DNA of 64,000 nucleotides from Halocafeteria seosinensis (lineage: Eukaryota; Sar; Bigyra; Bicosoecida), in assembly GCA_001687465.1 (NCBI GenBank), contig LVLI01000033.1:1-64000 (forward strand). Direction: 5' to 3'. Under the pieces are notes generated by a model that was not told the DNA's origin, made no database searches, and saw only the letters and a program-made list of their open reading frames with translations. The translations under genes and the position numbers were made by a program. Shown here in pieces: positions 52,715-61,026 of this stretch (its first letter is position 1; the number at the start of each line of letters is the position of its first letter).

Positions 52715-54676
52715 ATGTCTACCATAAAAAGGATGGTGATTGGAACGTTTGCTCTCCTCATCCAGCTCATAGAAGTTGCAGGTGCCAATGATTTGCGGTC
52801 GTTGATTGAGGACGACTCCGTTAATTGTGTGCAGTATGATTCGGAGCATCGTATATTCACCCAGACGTGCGATTTTGCCGTTGGAAGTGGAGACTCCTTC
52901 ATATCACTGCTAGCAGGGGAAGTGTTTGATGGCCACGACTACGAGATCGAGCTTAGCGGTATACAAGACTTTCAAGGGCTCTTTACTACAGATAATGAAA
53001 GGGTCGAGTCGTTGGAAGACGCCCCCTTAATACGGAACGTGCATACAAAAGGTGGAGTTACCAGCAAGGGAGGAGGCTTTATCGTGCGCGAAGGGCAAAA
53101 AATTTTCCGGGTTCATTCCTGCAGCTCCACGGGAACTATAAGTGGGAATGACAATCAGGGAGGAGGAGGTATTTGCGGTCGAGCATGTGGTTCTGCAGGA
53201 GGGCAAGTAGTTATCTCCTCTTGCCATACAAGCGGCGATATCAGTGGATTCGCATTTCTAAACTTAGGCACGATTACGTATAAAGCTGGAGGAGCTGGAG
53301 GCATTGCAGGCGACTCACTTGCCGACGGTGGCGCTGCCAACATAACTGATTGCTCTTCAAAAGCCGTTGTTATTCAATCCCCTCACGGTGGTGGTATCTG
53401 CGGCTCATTTGCAGGGAGAAACGGGGGTACTGCATTCATCGAGAGATCGTACCTTGGAGAGGCAAGTATTGTGGGTCACAACGCTGGGGGCATTATCGGC
53501 GCTGAGGCTGGCGCATTTAATGGTTACGTACGAGTATCCCAGTGTTATAGTCTGGCAACCCTTTCCGCGCAACAGGTTGGAGGGATTTGCGGCGGCTTTG
53601 CGGGATTAAATGAAGGCAGAGTAGAAATTTTCGACTGCTATACAACAGGTGATATTAGCGACTTCCATACCGGAGGCATCGTAGGTGGTAACGCCGGTAA
53701 AAACCGTGGTGTAGTGCGCGTTACCAACACCTATTCTAGTGGGGAGAAAACGGATCATACTGCTGGAGGGTTTGTAGCTAGTGTGGCGGATGATCATGAG
53801 GAAGTACTCGTAAAATCTTCTGTTCAAGCACCAGGCAAGCGTGTTGGATTCGGTGATGGGATGAATGGAATAGATTTAAGCGATGATATTACTGCTCTAC
53901 GGGGCAAACTGTACACAAATGGGACAATCAGTCGATGGTCTTCAAGAATTTGGGCTGCTGTGCCGGACGAATTACCCATCCTACGTTTCCAGTTGCCCCC
54001 TACTCCAACTCCAACGGTGACGTGTACGCCTTCAACACCTGTTACAACAACTCCCACGATGACGCGTACCCCATCAATGACTGTTACAACAACTCCCACG
54101 ATGACGCGTACGCCTTCAATGACGGCTACAAGAACTCCTACGATGACGCGTACGCCTTCACTGACTGTTGCAATAACTCTCACGAGCTGGCCAACAAGTT
54201 CCAACTCAGAAACCTATACCACAGGCAAGACCTTCTCCACCCCAGCAGCTTCTCCATCGCGGTCACTAGCAATTACAGTAAGTCGCACAAGTTCATCAAC
54301 CAGTACTGTTTCGGATTTCTCGACAGTTAAAGCTAAAGAGTCACAGCTGGCTACGAAGTCTATTCAAGCAACATCAGCCACAGGGCAGACGGTGATGAAT
54401 ACAGTACCAGAGAAAAGCAGCTATCGAAGTCCTTGCTCCAGCGAGGGAAACCTACAGGTCTCCGAACCTCCTGTCGAAGCAAGTCCGACCGTTATACGCT
54501 CCACAATGGGCCCTGTAGACGCTTCAAGCGAAGTGACTAGACCATCGCCTATGGTAACTGCGGCGAGCCCTACGGATGAGGTCCTAAATCTTACGCGAAG
54601 TATTTCAAGTCTCCAGAATCAACGTGTACAACTTCCTCTCACTGCCTGCAAGACGCCTATCATGTCTCTACAATGA
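52715..54676 (+). CDS. Secreted GLUG beta-helix protein with Ser/Thr-rich tail
   Basis: The first ATG is at 52715 (MSTIKRMVIG), opening a signal peptide (GTFALLIQLIEVAGA); the frame is open a little upstream from a TTG. The head starts NDLRSLIEDD and has six rungs (GGGICGRACG, AGGIAGDSL, GGGICGSFAG, AGGIIGAEAG, VGGICGGFAG, TGGIVGGNAG), closing with RIWAAVPDELPILRFQL near 420. A Ser/Thr/Pro region of about 240 residues follows, first as a 14-residue repeat. There is no Cys-rich or multi-pass part and no clear C-terminal anchor, so it is probably released or wall-bound. It lies 0.7 kb downstream of the plus-strand receptor and in the same direction. Confidence 0.8.
   Translation: MSTIKRMVIGTFALLIQLIEVAGANDLRSLIEDDSVNCVQYDSEHRIFTQTCDFAVGSGDSFISLLAGEVFDGHDYEIELSGIQDFQGLFTTDNERVESLEDAPLIRNVHTKGGVTSKGGGFIVREGQKIFRVHSCSSTGTISGNDNQGGGGICGRACGSAGGQVVISSCHTSGDISGFAFLNLGTITYKAGGAGGIAGDSLADGGAANITDCSSKAVVIQSPHGGGICGSFAGRNGGTAFIERSYLGEASIVGHNAGGIIGAEAGAFNGYVRVSQCYSLATLSAQQVGGICGGFAGLNEGRVEIFDCYTTGDISDFHTGGIVGGNAGKNRGVVRVTNTYSSGEKTDHTAGGFVASVADDHEEVLVKSSVQAPGKRVGFGDGMNGIDLSDDITALRGKLYTNGTISRWSSRIWAAVPDELPILRFQLPPTPTPTVTCTPSTPVTTTPTMTRTPSMTVTTTPTMTRTPSMTATRTPTMTRTPSLTVAITLTSWPTSSNSETYTTGKTFSTPAASPSRSLAITVSRTSSSTSTVSDFSTVKAKESQLATKSIQATSATGQTVMNTVPEKSSYRSPCSSEGNLQVSEPPVEASPTVIRSTMGPVDASSEVTRPSPMVTAASPTDEVLNLTRSISSLQNQRVQLPLTACKTPIMSLQ
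54020..54175 (+). repeat. 42-bp tandem repeat in the GLUG protein tail
   Basis: About 3.5 copies of a 42-bp unit encoding TPTMTRTPSMTVTT with small changes. In-frame minisatellite. Confidence 0.8.
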
Positions 54677-55704
54677 GGTGCTACGATTTCACTGAAAGCA
54701 AGCACCGGCTGCTATTATTGTACGCATGTTGCTTCAGAGTCAGCAAGTATCGATATACTATCCGCCAATGTGATCACGATTTCATTTAGGGTTAGGGTCT
54801 CCTTAAATACGAGGCAACCAGAATGCCTACCCACTCTTCCATTTCAGTGCATGTGTGAGCTGTAAAGGCAACCTGTGCGTTGCGACGATAGATCCCCGTG
54901 AGAACTGCTTCTAGAGGACGAAGCAATACTGAACGATTGCTCCCTCAATCCTCCGAATACTGTACTCATTTCGTCTTATTGCACACGTGACCCTGCTGTA
55001 AGGTGGACGAAGCCTGGCGGCAAACCGTATCAGCATGCTATCTCATGAACCTAAAGTTATGAATAGACGGGGCCCGCCTACCATCCACGCAACGGTTCCT
55101 GCAGCTCGATCCCTGCGATGAGGCTTTTACTCCCTTCGGCCTTCCATCACCTCTTAAGAGGATTTGGCCGGAAACGCATCAACATATCGTTTGGCCAAAA
55201 GAAATCGTTGCTTCGATCCTGTACCTTTCAGCATACGTTGGGGAAAGAACTAGTCACAAACTATACAATCTTTAGGTCTGTGGAACTTCAGCAATCAACA
55301 AGAGGATAGCCTTCGAGACCACTCACGCTAGCGCAAGTACTACCAACAGTTGATTAAATTTATTAGGAAAGAACACATACCGACGGAGCAGCTAAGACAT
55401 GAAAGTGCGCGTTGGCGACAGGTGGTTGGGCGACTACGTTTGCCACCACTGCTACTGTTAAACGTCCGGCGAGTTCCCAAGAGTTTTCAGTGATTTTCTT
55501 GTGCTCGTTGACCACCGTGTTTGATTGACTCCCATTTCGTATCTCGTTTGCGGTCTGTTATATCTCCTTGTGTTGCATCTAGCTTGAGGTAGCTGACATG
55601 AGGGCTATGCCCAGGAGAGGAGACTATCTACGTAATTCTCATCAATTTAGCTGTCATTTCTTCCTCGTTCCACAAAGTACAAACCAAAAACCGTCTCGAG
55701 CTCA
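54677..55704. other. Intergenic region between converging genes, no gene seen
   Basis: No frame with protein character. The GLUG gene on the left and the tail frame on the right both end here. Confidence 0.4.
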
Positions 55705-56595
55705 TTAGGGTCGTGAAGCCGAGGGCAGAACTGGACTAAACTCTTTCTTAGAAACGTAATCAAACTCACGGCGTGGGATTCGTTTGTTTGTTACCTCGCT
55801 GCTCCTCGAGTTATGCATGTTGCGCTTCGCAAAGTCCAGTCGAGTTGCGGTAATGGTGGGGTTTTGCCTGGTTAGCGAGCTGTCCGATGCCACTTCGTCT
55901 TTGCTGGAGGATTCCAATTCGATTTCTAGCAATGGTGGCGGCTCGGCGAGAAGGGTTGCTTTCCATTTTCGCAGCTGTAGCCAGGCACGATTTCCACGAC
56001 CCATAGATGTGGTATCTACATCAAATATTGAAGCCACTTTCTTCGTGGTCTGATTACTGACTGAATTTCTTTTTTCTACTCGCCGAAGGTTGGGCTTGAT
56101 GGCTGATACAATGCGAACATTCTCATGAGAGACTGAATGAGACCGCGGATCGACAAATTCAACAGATGGCCGAGAGTGCTGAGCTGCTCCGCTGCTGGAG
56201 GAAGTTGCCGGTGTACTGGTAGTGTGGAGATTCTGGAACAATTTTTTTCCAGACCGGTGGGTTTCATTCATTTTTCTCGTGCTTCGTGCTTTTTCCCCGG
56301 CAAATGCAAACTTCCCAGTCGGTCGCTTAGGGCACCCTATGGGCTCCGATATTTCCCGTTCAGGGTTCTTCTTTCCAAGTGGATCAATCGCATTTAGCTC
56401 TAGTTCAGGTGCTTGATTGCCATTTACGAGGGTGCTTCTATTCGTTGCTGTTTTATCCCGAGTTTGAGTTGCCAAAGGATTCGCTTGAAACACTGGGAGC
56501 TCGTTACCGGATGTGGTCGATTCAATTGTATTTGGAATAATTTGGGTAGAGTGAGTCTCAAGAGAGTTGTTATCTGCATGACAATGCTTCTGCAT
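55705..56595 (-). CDS. Probable cytoplasmic tail of the GLUG single-pass protein, in another frame
   Basis: This open frame (first ATG 56595, open further upstream) overlaps the 3' end of the gene at 56424 in a different phase. It is hydrophilic, rich in Ser, Thr, Arg and Lys, and contains VFQANPLATQTRDK, which resembles the F-x-x-NPL juxtamembrane motif of the large receptors (FDNPLW...RNKT). It follows directly after the single membrane segment and KRRRNN of the neighbouring frame. That suggests it is the tail of that protein, joined by a frameshift or an intron I could not place. It could instead be a separate small protein. Confidence 0.4.
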   Translation of the reverse strand: MQKHCHADNNSLETHSTQIIPNTIESTTSGNELPVFQANPLATQTRDKTATNRSTLVNGNQAPELELNAIDPLGKKNPEREISEPIGCPKRPTGKFAFAGEKARSTRKMNETHRSGKKLFQNLHTTSTPATSSSSGAAQHSRPSVEFVDPRSHSVSHENVRIVSAIKPNLRRVEKRNSVSNQTTKKVASIFDVDTTSMGRGNRAWLQLRKWKATLLAEPPPLLEIELESSSKDEVASDSSLTRQNPTITATRLDFAKRNMHNSRSSEVTNKRIPRREFDYVSKKEFSPVLPSASRP

Positions 56596-59162
56596 ATTGT
56601 CCACAGAGATACCATGGAGCTCAGCATAACGTTGTCTGCGAGGCGATTGTTGCGTCGACGCTTGTATAAAACTAAGAATATCCCGAAGGTACCGAAACAG
56701 CTAATCGATGCTGAAACTACCACCTGAGAGGTTGTCCACAGCATTGAATCGGTGCCAGGGGCCGAACCAGTAAGACCTTGCTGGAGGGACAATGACGGGC
56801 TACTCGTTGAAACGAGTCCGCTGGAGCTTGCAGTAGGCTTTGAAGTAATAGTGTTGGAGAGCGAATTGCTATTAGAGCCTGTTAAGCTTTGTCTTGGCGA
56901 GAGGCCTACTGTGCTCGAGATGGACGCCATAGTACTCTTGGTAGAAGTAGGTGTCTGTGACACGGAGCTCGAAGGGGTTGGTGACGAAGAAACGGAAGCA
57001 CTGATACTTTGACTTGAGCTCCCAGTTACACTTCCGGAGTTGGATCGTGACGTCGACACACTAGGTGTCGACGACCATGTAGAGCTTCGTGAACGACTCG
57101 CCGTGCTAGTTGCTGAGTGCGTCGGTGTTGCTGAAGTGGACAATGTAGACGTGGAGGTGGTAGAGGGAGTGCTTGATGGTGAGACGGAAGGAGACGTCGA
57201 GCTGGTAGGACTGGAAGTGAACGTGGTAGTGATTGTGGACGTTACAGTATTAGACTCGGATATTGAGGCAGTCGGCGTCTTTGATGTCGTTACCGATACG
57301 GTAGGAGTTACCGTGGCAGTCCTCGTAGATCGTGGGGTTGGGGTCGACGATGTAAGTAGTTGAAAACGAAGAATGGGCAAGTGTTTGGGGCCACTGATGG
57401 CCCATGTGCTGTTGCTCCAGAATGGTTGATATAATCGGCCTCTTATATCCTCTAATTCTCCAGAATTCCCAGTAGTTTTCAAACTACTTGAAGGCTTGGT
57501 TCCCACTATTTCTGCAGAGGCGCCGTCTTTAGCGGTCCCGTTATACACACAATAATGCACTTGGATTTCAGCACTGTTGTCGTTAGGTATACTGCCTATG
57601 ATTGTACCAGCTTCAGAGTGAGTAACAACACCGGAGGCATAGGTGTCTGCAATATTTAACAAACTTTCCTCATGGTTGTCCCCTGTGTGATCCCCTGCAA
57701 TACCTCCTGAATGTTTTCCATGGATATTTCCTCGAGTATAACAATTAATAATGTGCACATTTCCGCTGCTAACTGCCGTGCGATGTCCACTAATCCCGCC
57801 GCTTTCATCTGCGGATAGTTCTCCAGTGCTGAAACACTCTTCAATATGTACGGTCCCACCACTGGCTCCAGATCCGCCTCCTATGATTCCACCACTTGCT
57901 TCAGCACTTTCTAGAATATCTCCTAACGAGTATGATTGGAAGACGAATACTTCTGCTTGACCGAAACCAGGATGATCTCCCAAAACACCCCCTGCTACAA
58001 ACCCACCGATATGTCCCATAGAGTAGCACCGTGTTACATTGACACGCCCTTGATTGTCCCCCACATGTTCTCCTGTGATACCACCACCATGGGAATGCTG
58101 CGCACTACCTATCTTCCCACTCGAAAATGAATTCATAATCTTGATTTCACCGTTATCTCTACCACAATAGGAACCACAGATACCACCGGCTCCGTAGGCG
58201 AGAATATCCCCTGTGGAGCTACATGAATCAGCAACAAAAAACCTTTGATCTTTCCGCACTATAAAACCAGCATGCTCTGCAATTACTCCACCCTTAACGC
58301 GCATATTTTTGATCAGTGGAGCATCATCAAAGGACGCAACATGCTCCATAATTGCAAATAGTCCTTTAAAACCCGCAGTTCCATTCAAGTCAATAACGCC
58401 CCCGTAACGTCCTCCACCATCAAACACTTCATTTGCATCCAGCGAGATGTATGTGTCAGCACCATACGAATGGACTGCCCATTGTAGCACACTACAATTC
58501 ATTTGGAACTGTTGCATCTCCGGGACGAAGTGAAAACAGAGTTCGTTTCCCTTCATTATCCTGTCCCGTAGGTCTGCCCCGTTAACAACAATCCCAAAGG
58601 CCAGGAAAAAGACGAAGAGAAACACTCCTAGAACGTCGCACGGGTAGCTCGGTAATGATCTCTTGATCCACTTGGAGGCGTATCGCATTCTTTCGTGCTG
58701 CACTGCTCTCTGGCTGATTCCCATATTGCAGTGAAATACCCTGCTTCCTAGGAAGCCTAAACCTCCAGCGGCCAGGGTCATTATAGGCAGGCTTGTACTG
58801 AGTAAAGATTTCTCTTGCTGTTGATAGTGTGTAATGCTCGGCCCATTTGTAGCAACGCCTTTGTCCGTTAAAGTGAATCCCAATGCCCCCATACTCGACG
58901 CTTTGAAAAAATCGCAGGAGCCGAACCATTCACTTCCACTGGGAAACAATTGTGCTTGCCAGTTGTCGAGTCCACTCCAACCATTATCTGCGTCGACGAT
59001 ACTTTGGGTTCCCGTGTCATCAGCTGCAGCAGTAGCAGATACCGCATAGATTGATGCTGTGCAAAGAACCAAGCAGGTTGCGGTGCAACACCTTGACTTT
59101 TTTCTATCCTCAGATTTGCTTCCCACGTTCATGTTCTCCCGGCCTTTTACTCGCCTTATCAT
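56424..59162 (-). CDS. GLUG beta-helix protein with Ser/Thr stalk and one membrane anchor
   Basis: The frame of 912 codons starts at ATG 59162. Early hydrophobic stretches occur at about 25-45 and 120-145, and a strong one just before GADLRDRI at about 175-193, which looks like the signal peptide. The GLUG head spans about 194-596 with rungs such as GGGITGEHVG, AGGVLGDHPG and SGGISGHRTA, and ends TWAISGPKHLPILRFQLL. The Ser/Thr/Pro stalk runs to about 800. A single membrane segment (VVVSASISCFGTFGIFLVLY) and a KRRRNN stop-transfer follow at about 825-850. The last 60 residues in this frame are hydrophobic and doubtful; the frame at 55705-56595 may be the true tail. Type I surface protein with the same head as the giant receptor at 21525. 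Confidence 0.8.
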   Translation of the reverse strand: MIRRVKGRENMNVGSKSEDRKKSRCCTATCLVLCTASIYAVSATAAADDTGTQSIVDADNGWSGLDNWQAQLFPSGSEWFGSCDFFKASSMGALGFTLTDKGVATNGPSITHYQQQEKSLLSTSLPIMTLAAGGLGFLGSRVFHCNMGISQRAVQHERMRYASKWIKRSLPSYPCDVLGVFLFVFFLAFGIVVNGADLRDRIMKGNELCFHFVPEMQQFQMNCSVLQWAVHSYGADTYISLDANEVFDGGGRYGGVIDLNGTAGFKGLFAIMEHVASFDDAPLIKNMRVKGGVIAEHAGFIVRKDQRFFVADSCSSTGDILAYGAGGICGSYCGRDNGEIKIMNSFSSGKIGSAQHSHGGGITGEHVGDNQGRVNVTRCYSMGHIGGFVAGGVLGDHPGFGQAEVFVFQSYSLGDILESAEASGGIIGGGSGASGGTVHIEECFSTGELSADESGGISGHRTAVSSGNVHIINCYTRGNIHGKHSGGIAGDHTGDNHEESLLNIADTYASGVVTHSEAGTIIGSIPNDNSAEIQVHYCVYNGTAKDGASAEIVGTKPSSSLKTTGNSGELEDIRGRLYQPFWSNSTWAISGPKHLPILRFQLLTSSTPTPRSTRTATVTPTVSVTTSKTPTASISESNTVTSTITTTFTSSPTSSTSPSVSPSSTPSTTSTSTLSTSATPTHSATSTASRSRSSTWSSTPSVSTSRSNSGSVTGSSSQSISASVSSSPTPSSSVSQTPTSTKSTMASISSTVGLSPRQSLTGSNSNSLSNTITSKPTASSSGLVSTSSPSLSLQQGLTGSAPGTDSMLWTTSQVVVSASISCFGTFGIFLVLYKRRRNNRLADNVMLSSMVSLWTICRSIVMQITTLLRLTLPKLFQIQLNRPHPVTSSQCFKRILWQLKLGIKQQRIEAPS

Positions 59163-61026
59163 CGGGTTCTACAGCTGTTCAAGGTCTGCCTCTCCTCGTC
59201 TAATCGCGGGGTTCGATTCTCAGTTGATGAGTGGTGGAATTTGGAAGCTTGGTTCAAGACCTCGGCACTTTCGGTTCTCCCAAGCCAGCTCCGTTACACA
59301 GCACACGAGTCTACCCTATCATTTGCAGTTTATGAACGAGAGAGAAAAGTGCTTACTGTATGTCCTCCTTGCTCGTTGACTAGTCGCGACGTCCCACAAG
59401 AAGCCAGTGAGGTGGTGTACAGGCTATGCGTTTCTCCCACAAGCACAGAGTGGTCTATTCTACGTTCTTGTTCGATAATCCTAACAATCCTAGTAATGTG
59501 CTGCCATCTTGTGGAGGAGCCAGATTCTCTGACCCAGAGATCGCACACAGCTGCGTTGCGACTGGTGTCATCGTGCCCCATTTACTCAAAATCAGAATCG
59601 TCGGCATATCACTCGCATACTGCTGAATTTTGAATGCCTAGTCAGACAATCGAATCCCATCCCGGGTGAAGCGCTGCTCGCTTGATACTCGAACTATTTC
59701 ATGTTGTGGTCACTCAGCACGTTTACTTCTCCGCTCCCATGTATATGACATTGCAAGAATCATCAGTGCGACAATGAAGCACCGCCGCTCATTGATTCTA
59801 AGAAGTATACTACTGTCTCATCGGTTCATGAGAGAAGCATTGACGAAGATGCTGCCGAATAACTTGATTGCCAGTAAGGTAAGATGTGAGACATACCGGC
59901 TACTGACTGGAACTACAGACTAGCTTGCGATTTCTGAATTTCTTCCCCTTTCCACTGCCCTACTCTTGATGTGATGTGTCGTAGAAGGCAAACTTCTATG
60001 GCGGCGATTCCCTTCTATTCGATGAGAATGCGATCTGCGCTTGACTGCAGTTCTCATTGCTGAAATAGCCTCTTCAGTTGTTTCATGGGATGGAGGAGGA
60101 TGATCTGTTTGAGAACTTGAGTGTTTTGAGACTCGCTGACTCAAAAGTGGTGCCACATCTAGGACAAAGCACTGCTTGAAGGAATTCAGACTGCCTGTAC
60201 CTACTTCATTTCCCTCATCCCGTAAGTCACAGATGCTGTGCTGGGAGACTGAGCGGGTAGGCCACCAGATGTGACACCGTGCGGTCCGTGCCGAATCCAT
60301 TATGTCGGATGCAGGGCTATTACCGCCGTGGAGGATTATATAACAGCAGGTTTAGTTACATATTTAAAGCTGAGGAAGCAGGGGAGGAATAAACCTTGTA
60401 CCATACGAACATTGGAGCACTTTGGCAAACAGGACGACTCACTCAAACTCCGGTCAAGCAGCAGTATGGCCCTTCAACCGCATTCAAACAGTACGCCAAG
60501 CGCAGAGCTGCTATGCCAAACTCCATCTCTCGAACTGCGCTTTTACTGGCACAGTTTGTAAGCTCGGTGACTTGTGCCGGTGCGAAGAACAAGCAAGGCT
60601 TTGGAAAAGAGCCGTTGCGCGGTCGCATTGCGACCGCCGTTCAATCTGTTTTCCTTGCATAAATAAACCATGTACGACACATTAGTCAACATCACGACAG
60701 TCGTATCGATTAGGTACCAAGAATTGTATTCATGCCATGCGATCCGCGCGTATCGAGGTGGTGTGTTTGCTCGAAATAGGTAGTAAGTGCACTGGAGCGG
60801 GGAAAGTGAGTCGTTAATCTCGTTTATCTCAGCAAGTGCTTCTATTATTCTTCGCCTTCATCCAGGGAAATACGCAACCATTTACCACACCACTCAGCAT
60901 CGATATAAGAGATATGCAGGTGGTAATGAAGGTCTGGAAATCATAATTCGCCCTTCATCACAATTTCGGCGTCCAGTTTCGATCTCGGTTCGTTCAAGTC
61001 ATTTTCATCTGTCCCGCCAAAAATAA
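59163..61026. other. Intergenic region upstream of two divergent receptor genes
   Basis: The GLUG gene starts at 59162 going left and the LRR gene at 61027 going right, so both promoters lie here. Apart from the doubtful 59920-60300 frame, nothing is recognised. Confidence 0.4.
59920..60300 (-). CDS. Hypothetical basic protein, 126 codons
   Basis: ATG start at 60300. No family recognised. Its second half (EEAISAMRTAVKRRSHSH, then NRRHRS) is reminiscent of the receptor tail motif (RQRSHS...ENRRNRLL), but the match is short and could be compositional. It may be a decayed tail fragment or a chance frame. Confidence 0.2.
   Translation of the reverse strand: MDSARTARCHIWWPTRSVSQHSICDLRDEGNEVGTGSLNSFKQCFVLDVAPLLSQRVSKHSSSQTDHPPPSHETTEEAISAMRTAVKRRSHSHRIEGNRRHRSLPSTTHHIKSRAVERGRNSEIAS

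Noticed and set aside
14606-59162. Bacterial contamination or recent bacterial transfer suggested by GLUG repeats
   Set aside because: GLUG modules are common in bacteria, but here they are fused to eukaryotic-type stalk, Cys-rich and multi-pass modules, and neighbouring genes have spliceosomal introns.
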